This document shows, in pieces, positions 1 to 7,420 of a stretch of DNA of 28,727 nucleotides. Every line of letters begins with the position of its first letter. Positions within the stretch are counted from its first letter, which is position 1. The notes under the pieces were generated by a model. The model made no database searches. It had not been told where the DNA came from and was given only the letters and a program-made list of their open reading frames with translations. Position numbers and translations under genes: made by a program. Source of the stretch: Anaerolineales bacterium UBA6128 (GTDB lineage: Bacteria; Chloroflexota; Anaerolineae; UBA1429); contig DIVQ01000071.1 in assembly GCA_002423325.1 (NCBI GenBank), positions 1-28,727 of the forward strand, read 5' to 3'.

Positions 1-300
1 ACGGCGGGCAGGCCAGCGTCCGACGTGCTCAAGGCGTTCTGGTACGCCTTTAGCCACTACCGGCCTCGGCCTTACGAGGGCAGCGTTACGCTGTTCAGGG
101 CGCAGACGCACGCACGACCGCGCTTTGATGAGGAGACCGGCGGCTGGCGCGCGCTGGCCCAGGGGGGCGTCGAGATCCACGATGTGCCGGGCGAGCACGG
201 GGCCATCCTGCGGGAGCCGAACGTGCGTGTGCTGGCCGAGGCGCTGAGCGCCTGCATCGTGCGCGTTCTGGCCGAGCCCGGCGCCTCCGCCGAACGATGA
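1..300 (+). CDS. C-terminal end of an NRPS/PKS-type protein (thioesterase domain), 5' truncated
   Basis: The reading frame is open from the first base to TGA at 298-300, so this is the last 99 codons of a gene that begins upstream. The residues resemble the end of a type I thioesterase domain of non-ribosomal peptide synthetases: a segment in which the protein picks up small aromatic/basic residues (YRPRPYEG), a strand with L-F-R-A, then G-V-E-I-H-D-V-P-G-E-H with the terminal histidine placed as in the alpha/beta-hydrolase triad, followed by L-R-E-P-N-V-R-V-L-A-E-A-L. In such enzymes this domain releases the finished peptide by hydrolysis or cyclisation. The immediately overlapping phosphopantetheinyl transferase supports an assembly-line context. 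A stand-alone type II thioesterase is possible, since only the end is visible. Confidence 0.72.
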   Translation, partial: TAGRPASDVLKAFWYAFSHYRPRPYEGSVTLFRAQTHARPRFDEETGGWRALAQGGVEIHDVPGEHGAILREPNVRVLAEALSACIVRVLAEPGASAER

Positions 301-1067
301 TGAGCGTCTGTGCTGCCGACTGGGCCGTGTGGTCTGCAGAGTCGCCATGGCCCGCCCTGCCCGACGACGAGGTCCACGTCTGGCGAGTGGCGCTGTGCGA
401 TGAGTCGGGCGACATCGCACGTGGGCTGGGGGTGCTGTCGCCCGAGGAGCGCGCGCGGGCCGCGCGCTTCCACCAGGCGGCCGATCGCGAGCGCTATGTT
501 GTCGCGCACCTGGCACTGCGCACTGTGCTAGGTGGGTACCTGGGCCGGGCGCCCGGCGCACTGCGCTTTGTCGCTGCCGCAAGTGGCAAGCCGCGCCTCG
601 TGAAGGCCGCCGCGGCCGTAGATCTGCGTTTCAGCCTGGCGCACTCGGGTCAGCTTGCGCTGTGCGCCGTGGCCCGCGGACGCGAGGTCGGCGTCGACGT
701 GGAGCGGATCGGGCGCTCGTCTGATCTGATTGCTTCGGTCCAGCAGGTGCTGGCGCCCGACGAACAGCGCGCTCTGGAACGCATCGCGGCGCCACAACGC
801 GAGGTCGCCTTCTATCGGCTCTGGACCTGCAAAGAGGCCTGGCTCAAGGCTACGGGCGAGGGGCTGATGCGCGCGCCGGACTCGTTCAGCATCGGCGGCG
901 CCGCTGAGGGCGTGCCGCGCCTGCTGTGGGTGCACGGTCGCCCCGCAGAGATCGACAAGTGGTCGCTGCTGACGCTGGACCCGCAACCGGGCTATGCCGC
1001 TGCCCTGGCGGTAGAGGGGACCGGCTGGCGCGTGCGTCTCATAGAGCTGTCCCGCCTTCTCTCCTAG
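297..1067 (+). CDS. 4'-phosphopantetheinyl transferase, Sfp type
   Basis: This enzyme transfers the phosphopantetheine arm of CoA to a serine of carrier proteins, converting apo to holo NRPS, PKS or fatty-acid carriers. The 256 residues carry the two family signatures: V-G-V-D-V-E near residue 131 (Mg-binding Asp and Glu) and F-Y-R-L-W-T-C-K-E-A-W-L-K-A-T-G-E-G near 172-189 (the WxxKEAxxK motif). Length fits Sfp-type enzymes (about 220-260). The start ATG overlaps the stop of the preceding NRPS-like gene (ATGATGA; a second ATG follows directly at 300), so the two genes are probably translationally coupled. The pairing with the assembly-line gene suggests it activates that synthetase. I am confident of the family; the exact carrier substrate is inference. 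Confidence 0.92.
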   Translation: MMSVCAADWAVWSAESPWPALPDDEVHVWRVALCDESGDIARGLGVLSPEERARAARFHQAADRERYVVAHLALRTVLGGYLGRAPGALRFVAAASGKPRLVKAAAAVDLRFSLAHSGQLALCAVARGREVGVDVERIGRSSDLIASVQQVLAPDEQRALERIAAPQREVAFYRLWTCKEAWLKATGEGLMRAPDSFSIGGAAEGVPRLLWVHGRPAEIDKWSLLTLDPQPGYAAALAVEGTGWRVRLIELSRLLS

Positions 1068-1117
1068 ATTGCCCTCGTCGGCAAGGACGCTTCCTCTCAG
1101 AAACCGCCACTAGCCTA

Positions 1118-1146
1118 TTGACAAAGTGTGTCCAGCATGCTGTAAT
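1118..1146 (+). promoter_or_regulatory. sigma70-type promoter of the GntR gene
   Basis: TTGACA at 1118-1123 and TGTAAT at 1141-1146 are separated by exactly 17 bases, giving a near-consensus housekeeping promoter. It sits about 50 bases before the GntR start, which has a GAAAGGGG ribosome-binding site just upstream at 1185-1192. Confidence 0.75.
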
Positions 1147-1151
1147 AGTGT

Positions 1152-1170
1152 TCAGACTTCTGAAGTCTGA
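1152..1170. promoter_or_regulatory. palindromic operator candidate overlapping the transcription start
   Basis: Perfect 19-base inverted repeat with 9-base arms, TCAGACTTC-T-GAAGTCTGA, centred on T1161. It begins five bases after the -10 box, so a bound protein would block RNA polymerase. GntR-family dimers bind short palindromes of this size, and the neighbouring gntR gene makes autoregulation the simplest reading. Confidence 0.6.
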
Positions 1171-1197
1171 CAACTGAGGAATTCGAAAGGGGCCCAG

Positions 1198-1905
1198 ATG
1201 GTCAACCTTGCCAGTGAGCCAATGTTCACCCGCATTCAGAACGAGATCCGGCAGCTCATCCTGCGCCAGAACCTGCAGCCGGGCGATATGTTGCCCCCGG
1301 CGAGCCAACTGGCCGCCGAATGGGGCGTCAGCCTCGCGTCCTTCCGTGAGGCGGTGCGCGCGCTGGAGGCGATCGGCGTTCTGGAAACGCGTCACGGCTC
1401 CGGTACCTACATACGCGAGTTCAGCCTTGGCCCGATCTTTCAAAGCATCTCGTTCTGCCTCGCATTCCGTCGCAAGGACCTGACCGACCTGCTGCAGGCG
1501 CGGCGCGCGCTGGAGACGGGGCTGCTGGGGGAGGTGATGGAGCGCATCAGCGACGACAACCTGATGCGGCTGGAAGCGATTGCTCAGCAGATCGAGATCC
1601 TCGACGATCAACTCGACCTTGACTATGCCTTTCACAAGACGCTCTTTGAGTGCTTGGACAACACGATCGTGACAGGCCTCATCGACATGACCTGGGTGAT
1701 CTACCACCACTTTTGGCATCGCGTCGACGTGCCAGAGCTGATGTTGCGGCGCTCTGCTGGGCCGCACGCTCAACTGGTGCGTGCCCTGCGCGCTCACGAC
1801 CTGGGCGAGGCGACCCGCGTCTGGCGCGAACACTTTGATGAGGGCGGCTTTGTCTCGGGTGACGGCGACCTCAGGCAGATGCCGGAGACGGCCGAGCACC
1901 GCTAG
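1198..1905 (+). CDS. GntR-family transcriptional regulator, FCD (FadR) subfamily
   Basis: A 235-residue DNA-binding repressor or activator. Residues about 9-72 form the GntR winged helix: I-R-Q-L-I-L-R, then P-G-D-M-L-P-P-A-S-Q-L-A, then the recognition helix region S-F-R-E-A-V-R-A-L-E, ending in the wing R-H-G-S-G-T-Y-I. The rest (about 95-225) is all helical with L-L-Q-A-R-R-A-L-E and D-Y-A-F-H-K-T-L-F, as in FCD ligand-binding domains that bind small organic acids or sugar acids. It stands first in a cluster of oligosaccharide-type transport and glycosidase genes, so it probably controls that cluster in response to a breakdown product. It has its own strong promoter with a palindromic operator over the start site. 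The ligand is not predictable from sequence. Confidence 0.9.
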   Translation: MVNLASEPMFTRIQNEIRQLILRQNLQPGDMLPPASQLAAEWGVSLASFREAVRALEAIGVLETRHGSGTYIREFSLGPIFQSISFCLAFRRKDLTDLLQARRALETGLLGEVMERISDDNLMRLEAIAQQIEILDDQLDLDYAFHKTLFECLDNTIVTGLIDMTWVIYHHFWHRVDVPELMLRRSAGPHAQLVRALRAHDLGEATRVWREHFDEGGFVSGDGDLRQMPETAEHR

Positions 1906-2011
1906 CGCGGGTTCATCGCCCAATCGCTGCGGCCTGTTGAGGCAGGATCGGGCGTGAGGGGCAGGGCGCTCGCCTTTGCGGGGCGACAGTCTGGGAGGGG
2001 AGGTGGATAGC

Positions 2012-2644
2012 ATGCTCGGTTTCATCGTCAAGCGCATGTTCAGCCTGGCGATTACGATGGTGCTCATCTCCATCCTGACCTTTCTGCTGATGTACAGCGT
2101 CCCGGGTGGTCCCTTTGACGAGAACCAGCAGAGGTTGGAAGGCGCGCAGCGGGAGAACATCATGCGCAAGTATGGCATGATCGGCCCGATTCACGAACGT
2201 TACCTCAACTATATGAACAATGTGCTGCATGGGGATTTCGGCTACTCCTTTTTCAGCCCAACTGAGAAGGTCGAAGACCTGATTGCGCGGGTGTGGGGGC
2301 CCACGCTGACGCTCGGCGGCATCACGATCCTGCTGGCCTTCCCGCTTGGGATCGTGCTCGGTATCGTGGCTGCCAAGAACCACAACAAGTGGATCGATGT
2401 CGCGCTCAACACGCTGGCGACGGGCATCCTGGGGCCGTGGATAGCACCCTACGAGTTCGATGCGCTGAACGTTCCGGATGCCGGCAGTTCCCGAATCTGC
2501 GACACCCTTTTGGCACCGATGTGCTTGGGCGTGACATTCTGTCGCGCGTTATCATCGCCACACGCTACTCGCTCATGGTCGCGGTGGTCGTGCAGGTGGC
2601 ATCGTTGTTGGTGGGGGTGCCCCTGGGTTTCCTGGCGGGTCTGA
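2012..2644 (+). pseudogene. Dpp/Opp-type ABC permease (DppB N-terminus) fused to the start of DppC by deletion
   Basis: Start ATG 2012 is preceded by a purine-rich GGGAGGGGAGG site. Residues 1 to about 137 are the N-terminal half of a DppB-type permease: first membrane helix after L-G-F-I-V-K-R-M, S-V-P-G-G-P-F, the loop with L-N-Y-M-N-N-V-L-H-G-D-F-G-Y-S, and T-L-T-L-G-G-I. DppB is normally about 310-340 residues, but at about 2420-2432 the sequence passes in frame into G-P-W-I-A-P-Y-E-F-D-A-L, which belongs near the N-terminus of the partner permease DppC. About half of dppB and the beginning of dppC are therefore missing. After about 2485 this frame loses sense and runs to a stop at 2644 while dppC continues one frame over. 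Such transporters import di/oligopeptides or, in many Chloroflexota and Thermotogae, oligosaccharides. Confidence 0.8.
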
Positions 2645-3171
2645 GGGGCGGCGTCTTTGAGACGCTTCTGAACCAGGTCATTACCGTCTTTACCTCGCTC
2701 CCCGGCTTTCTATTCGCCATGTTTCTGCTGACGGTGCTCGGGGGCGGCATCCCCCAGCTCATCTTTGCGCTGGCCATCACGAGCTGGGTGAGCTATGCGC
2801 GCATCGCGCGCGAAGTGCTGCGGCTCAAAGAGCGAGGCTTTGTCCTGGCGGCCCGCGCCGTGGGCGCCACCGAGACACGCATCGCGGTTCGCCACATCCT
2901 GCCCAACTCGCTGACGGCGCTGTTGGTCTCTCTGGCGATGGGCGTGCCGTCCACGATCTATGCCGAGGCCGGCTTGAGTTTTCTGGGGCTGGGCATCCGC
3001 GACCCTACACCGAGCTGGGGCAAGATGATCAGCGACAGCGTCCCGTTTATCCGCTTGTACTGGCATCTGACCGTCTTTCCGCTCCTGGCTCTGGCGCTGG
3101 CGACTGTGAGTTTCATGTTTCTGGCGGATGCGCTGCGCGATCTGCTCGACGTGGGCAACATTGGCATGTGA
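2485..3171 (+). pseudogene. Dpp/Opp-type ABC permease DppC, N-terminally truncated and frameshifted
   Basis: The frame beginning at 2485 reads F-P-N-L-R-H-P-F-G-T-D-V-L-G-R-D-I-L-S-R, the hallmark DppC segment before its second membrane helix. It then runs through the membrane part to the cytoplasmic EAA loop, A-A-R-A-V-G-A-T-E-T-R-I-A-V-R-H-I-L-P-N, that couples to the ATPase, and ends with D-L-L-D-V-G. The C-terminal two thirds look intact and well conserved. The first part of the domain is read in another frame and lacks the first membrane helix. The lesion is a small indel near 2476-2488 on top of the dppB::dppC deletion. No ATPase subunit genes lie in the window, so this transporter either borrowed ATPases or they are elsewhere. 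Confidence 0.85.
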
Positions 3172-3318
3172 TGGCGGCGCGCCGGCAGACGAAGGCCAAG
3201 TCCATCCAGGATCCCGCATGAGCGTGCGAAAGGAGGTGCCTGCTCAGCTGTGCCGAAACTGACTTGACTCGCGCGTTGTGGTTTTGCGTCGCTCTATTCA
3301 CTATCAGGAGGAATTACG

Positions 3319-4853
3319 ATGTCTCGCCAGACCCTGACACGTCGCGAAATGCTGCGGCTCGGCACCCTTGCGGCCGCGGGCGCCGCGTTGGCCGCTTGCC
3401 AGCCCCAAGTGGTCACCACCGTGGTAGAAAAAGAGGTGACGAAGCTCGTTGAAAAGGAAGTGACAAGTCGTCGTTGAAGAAAAGGTTGTCACCCAGGTTG
3501 TGGAAAAGGAAAAGGTGGTGACCGCAACGCCAGTGCCGCCGCCACCGGCCGAGTCCATGGTCAACCTGCTGGGCAAGGAACTGCCCGCCGATGCAGCGCC
3601 CCTGAGCGAGCAGGTGATGTCGATCTTTGGTGGCACGCCCTACACGCAGGACCGCTTCATCAGCATGTACCGCTCCAGCGGCTTTACGTCGCCGTTCTCG
3701 CTGGGCCTTGTGCGGTTCGACAAGGACTATAATGTGTTGCCCTGCGCCGCAGAGAACTGGACGATGTCGGAAGATGGCACGCGCTGGACGTTCTACCTGT
3801 ACAAGGGGATCATGTGGTCTGACGGCAAGGAGCTGACGGCGGACGACTATGTCTTTTCGTTCCGCTATGGCGCCGACCCTGCGCACGCGTGGGACTTTGC
3901 CTGGTACTATAGCAACATCAAGAACTGGGCGGCAGCCACAGCGGGCGCGGTAGGCGTCGAAGAGATCGGCGTGAAAAAGATCGACGATCACACCCTCGAG
4001 TTCGAGGCCACCGAGGCGGCGCCGTATCTGCCCAGTCAGCTGATCTGGTCGGTGCCGCTGAGCAAGGCAGCCTTTGAGGCGCACGGCGAGCTGTACAACA
4101 ACGCCGTTGAGACGCACTGCACCTGCTCGCCGCTCAAGTTGACCAGCTGGGAGAAGGACGTCGAGTTCACCTTTGAGCTGAACGAGAAATACACCGGCCC
4201 CGCCGAGCTGATCCCGTACTATACCAAGTTCCGAAGCTATGTGCCGGCGGCCATCGATGCGCTGACCGCCTACCAGACGAGCGACGTCCGCTGGATGCGC
4301 AGCGACTCGACTACCGGCCGCGTGGCGGAGGCTGACCCTGAGCTGAGTCAGCAACTGTACTGGATGTACGGTGACTTTCGCACCTACTTTCGGCTTTACC
4401 TATCAGGCGCCCTTTGATGATCCGCGTGTGCGTGAGGCCGTCGCGCTGGCCATTCCCAAAGAGATCCTCGTGCCGGCGGCGCTTGGCAGTGGCGGTGCGC
4501 CCGCCTATACCTTTTTGGCAGCGGGCTTTCCCGGCTCCTTTGAGCAGACGCCCGAAGCCAAGACGCTGCAGTCCTACAACCCGGAGCGGGCAAAGCAGCT
4601 GCTGGCTGACGCCGGCTACCCCGACGGGAAGGGGTTCCCCGAGCTGGTGCTGCGCTGCACTCCGATCGGCGGACAAGGGCCCATCATCATGACGCAGGGC
4701 ATCGCCGCCGAGTTGGGCAAGGTCCTGGGCATCAAGGCCGAAGTGACCGGCAAGGGAATGGAGCCCGACCGCGCCGGCGTCAGGGGCTCGCACTGGCCGG
4801 ATGACTATGGTCTGGGCGAGTTCTGGTTCACGACCTATATCAAAAAGATGTGA
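3319..4853 (+). pseudogene. family-5 extracellular solute-binding lipoprotein of a Dpp/Opp transporter, two frameshifts
   Basis: A strong AGGAGG site at 3306-3311 precedes ATG 3319. The product begins with a twin-arginine-like L-T-R-R-E-M-L-R-L-G, a hydrophobic stretch and a lipobox-like A-L-A-A-C, then the V-V-E-K-E-V-T linker repeats seen in Chloroflexota binding proteins. The frame stops at TGA 3475-3477; sense continues two frames over (V-V-V-E-E-K-V-V-T), implying two bases lost near 3466. A second shift lies near 4391, where one extra C separates D-F-R-T-Y-F from G-F-T-Y-Q-A-P-F-D-D-P-R-V-R-E-A. The mature domain has the family features S-M-Y-R-S-S-G-F, W-T-F-Y-L-Y-K-G-I-M-W-S-D-G and D-D-P-R-V-R-E-A. 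The total of about 510 codons is short, and the C-terminal lobe seems to end early at Y-I-K-K-M, so a third lesion is likely. Confidence 0.85.
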
Positions 4854-4872
4854 TTAACGTAAAGGCCGTGAA

Positions 4873-4903
4873 CTGGGAGACGGACCGCCAGTCCGTCTCC
4901 CAG
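4873..4903 (+). other. intercistronic hairpin after the binding-protein gene
   Basis: CTGGGAGACGGAC (4873-4885) and GTCCGTCTCCCAG (4891-4903) form a perfect 13-bp stem with a five-base loop. No T-run follows, so it is not a textbook terminator. Stems at this position after binding-protein genes often stabilise or limit the transcript. Confidence 0.6.
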
Positions 4904-4951
4904 CGCTCCTGGCAGGCTGTGTGCCTCTCAGATCACGCGCAGGGGGTATGA

Positions 4952-5660
4952 GTGAACGAGAGCGACATGGAGGCGTGGCGACGCGCCAGGGAGCGGATTC
5001 GACATGAGCGCCTGCGGCCTGTGCGGCTGGTGCTGCAGCCGCCGGCTGACGTCTCGCTGACCGGGTCAACGGCCTCGGTGGCGTTGACCCGCCACGCGTT
5101 TCGCTTTGGCGCAAACCTGTTCATGCTGGATGGCCTTGAGGACCGCGAACTGGACGAGGCTTACCAGCGCCAATTTGAGGCGCTGTTCAACTATGCCGCT
5201 GCAGATCAGTGAGTTGACCATCCTCTCAGCGCCCGCCCGCTATACCGACGACACCGAGTGGCGCCGGAACAATTACACTGACTGGACGACGACGCCCGAG
5301 GGAGAGCAGGCACAGGCCGAATACGGTGAGGCGCTCTACACGGTGTTGTACAGCCATCCGGCGGTTAACGCGATCACCTGGTGGGACTTGACCGACTATG
5401 GCGCCTGGCAGAACGCGCCAGCTGGCATGCTGCGCGCCGACATGAGCCCCAAGCCGCTGTATCAGCGGCTGTACGAGTTAGTGTGGCAGGAGTGGGCCAC
5501 CCACGTGTGCGGACAGGTATTGCGAGGATCCGAACTGACGGTTGACTGCGCGGCCGGCGATCACGCCATCGACATACAGATGCCGTGCGGCCGCGCCCTG
5601 CAGGGGCAGTTCACCGTGCCCGTGGGCTACACTGGCACGGTGCAGGTGTCGCTGGCCTAG
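4952..5660 (+). pseudogene. GH10 endo-xylanase-like gene with internal deletion
   Basis: GTG 4952 follows AGGGGG at 4941-4946. The N-terminal part has the start of a GH10 barrel: V-A-L-T-R-H-A-F-R-F-G-A-N-L-F, then F-E-A-L-F-N-Y-A. At about 5195-5205 it jumps to the other end of the barrel, where a different frame reads L-Q-I-S-E-L-T-I, the strand carrying the nucleophile Glu, then Y-G-E-A-L-Y-T-V-L-Y-S-H-P-A-V and I-T-W-W-D-L-T-D-Y-G-A-W, ending with P-L-Y-Q-R-L and a small beta-rich tail. The original frame hits TGA at 5210-5212. The middle of the barrel, including the N-E acid/base site, is missing, so the product cannot be an active xylanase. Family assignment is good; the deletion is seen directly. 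Confidence 0.75.
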
Positions 5661-5975
5661 CCGGTGGGGCGATGCGGTGTGCCCGCCGTCCTTGCCGTGG
5701 CAAACAAGGGGCGCCGGGCAGCCAAACAGTTTTGCCTTCGGTCAAGGCCTGGACCGGCATCCGCACCCCTTTGCGTACCAAGCATCCTCCCTTTAGGCCG
5801 AACTTGCGCAGCAGCGACAGAGGTGCCATATTAGGGCCGCTCATAGCCTGTCCCTGTGGAGTGTCGGGTCCACTGAAGGATGCCGCACTCGATGGCGGTG
5901 GTTGTCAAGCTCCGACACCATTGCCCGATGTCGATTGCTGGGGCGAGTTCTGGGGAAAGGTGCGTGGAGTGATAG
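5661..5975. other. 315-base intergenic stretch without a recognisable gene
   Basis: Both strands carry short open frames of 70-130 codons, but none has a credible ribosome-binding site or a recognisable motif. The 77-codon minus-strand frame at 5611-5844 is the least bad candidate. I see no clear promoter or terminator. Confidence 0.4.
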
Positions 5976-7049
5976 ATGCCTAGCCAGTGTACACCGAAGG
6001 AACGCGTGCTGATTGCCTTTGCCCGCCAGCAGCCCGACCGCGTCCCGATCAACTACAGCGCGAACCCTGGGATCGACTCGCGCCTCAAGCAGCACTACGG
6101 ACTGTCCGAGGACGACGACGAAGGTCTTTTGCAGGCGCTGGGCGTTGACTTTCGCGGGGTGACTGCGCCGTACGTGGGTCCCAAGCTTCACGCGGAGGTG
6201 CCAGGCCGGCATGTGGACCTGTGGGGCATCCATCGCCGCTGGATCACGCACGAGTCGGGAGGACACTGGGACTACTGTGACTTTCCGCTCAAGGACGCGA
6301 CAGAGGAGCAGGTGGCCGCTTGGCCCATGCCCTCTCCGGATGACTACGACTACTCTCATGTGGCCGAGGTTTGTCAGCGGCACCAGGCCTACGCCGTCAA
6401 CGGGTCGGCCGGCTTCGGAGATATCATCAACGGCAACGGCATGTTGCGTACCATGGAACAGACCATGATCGATCTGATCACTGACGACCCGGCCGGGCTG
6501 CTGCTGGCCGATCGCCGCATGGACATCCAGGTGGCGGTGACTGCGCGCGTGCTGGAGGCGGCTCGTGGAGGAGCGGACTTTTTATGGCTCGGCGAAGACC
6601 TGGGCACGCAGATCGGCCCGCTCATCAGCATGGACGTGTTCCGCAGACACATCCGCCCACGGTACGAGCGGTTCTGCAGCCTCGCGCGCGCCTACGACTT
6701 GCCTGTGATGATGCACTGCTGCGGATCGAGTAGCTGGGCTTTCGACGAGTTCTCCGCGATGGGGATCCACGTGGTTGACACGCTGCAACCTGAGGCAGCC
6801 AACATGGCGCCCGAGTACCTGAAAGCCCGCTACGGCGACCGGCTGGCGTTCCATGGCTGCATTTCCACGGCAGGGCCAGTGGCTTATGGTAGCGTGCAAG
6901 ATGTCGTGGACGATTGCCGGCATACGCTTGAGGTCATGATGCCGGGGGGCGGGTACTGCTTTGCGCCCACACACGCCCTTCAGGATAACTCGCCGACCGA
7001 GAACGTGTTGGCGATGTACGAGACCGCCCGTACCTTCGGCCGCTACTAG
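5976..7049 (+). CDS. uroporphyrinogen decarboxylase (UROD/MtaA-like) family protein
   Basis: A 357-residue protein of the UROD superfamily, which includes haem-pathway decarboxylases and cobalamin/zinc methyltransferases. It begins with T-P-K-E-R-V-L-I-A-F, the usual N-terminal helix, followed by Q-Q-P-D-R-V-P. The late barrel motifs M-M-H-C-C-G-S (about residue 245-251) and A-F-H-G-C-I-S (about 291-297) carry His and Cys residues of the kind that bind zinc in the methyltransferase branch. G-G-Y-C-F-A-P-T-H follows. It lacks the classical HemE N-terminal signature, so a haem role is unlikely. Its position between xylanase and alpha-galactosidase genes suggests a demethylation or other one-carbon role in plant-polymer use, but that is inference. 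The start is ATG 5976, with only a weak ribosome-binding site. Confidence 0.85.
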   Translation: MPSQCTPKERVLIAFARQQPDRVPINYSANPGIDSRLKQHYGLSEDDDEGLLQALGVDFRGVTAPYVGPKLHAEVPGRHVDLWGIHRRWITHESGGHWDYCDFPLKDATEEQVAAWPMPSPDDYDYSHVAEVCQRHQAYAVNGSAGFGDIINGNGMLRTMEQTMIDLITDDPAGLLLADRRMDIQVAVTARVLEAARGGADFLWLGEDLGTQIGPLISMDVFRRHIRPRYERFCSLARAYDLPVMMHCCGSSSWAFDEFSAMGIHVVDTLQPEAANMAPEYLKARYGDRLAFHGCISTAGPVAYGSVQDVVDDCRHTLEVMMPGGGYCFAPTHALQDNSPTENVLAMYETARTFGRY

Positions 7050-7420
7050 TGTTACTGGGCGGAGTGCGGTGACGTTAGCGAGCACTTTATCACCGGCTAG
7101 CGCTTTGATTCCACGCGCAGCGCGGCCGTCACGCACAGCGCTTTATCGTCTCCCGGCAGAGGGCGCAGAACGTCCGGCCAGACGGGCTGTTCCTCGCCGG
7201 CCCCTCTCGCCAAGCTCAACACCTCCTGCAGTCGTGTCGCCCGCGCCCCAGGGCCGGCACTGCGCTCGCGCAGCTCACCTGTGCGTTCAGCGCGCCTACA
7301 CAGCTGTCGTCAATTTGCGTGCGAGCCTTGCAGCAGTTCAAGACGCCGATGGGAGGACCGGCCATCGCCTGCGTTGCTCAAAGTGCTGGCCGGATCCCAT
7401 CGGGCATCTCATTGCTCGCC
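7050..7420. other. convergent intergenic region between the UROD-family gene and the alpha-galactosidase gene
   Basis: The two genes end towards each other here. I see no strong hairpin plus T-run terminator. The stretch holds a minus-strand open frame at 7097-7309 that reads like a gene remnant (separate entry). Confidence 0.4.
7097..7309 (-). pseudogene. possible remnant of a minus-strand gene end (unrecognised)
   Basis: Seventy codons open to a TAG at 7097-7099, with no ATG and an in-frame TGA directly upstream. The composition is protein-like: a helical R-A-T-R-L-Q-E-V-L-S-L-A-R segment, then V-W-P-D-V-L-R-P-L-P-G-D-D-K-A-L-C-V-T-A-A-L. It could be the tail of a decayed gene downstream of the alpha-galactosidase. 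I do not recognise a family, and chance is possible. Confidence 0.22.

Noticed and set aside
1039..2178. 379-codon minus-strand open frame over the GntR gene
   Set aside because: Opposite strand has a full GntR/FCD protein with promoter and ribosome-binding site; this frame has no recognisable domain.
5611..5844. 77-codon minus-strand frame as a small gene or insertion-sequence remnant
   Set aside because: No ribosome-binding site, no motif, no terminal repeats; composition is compatible with chance.
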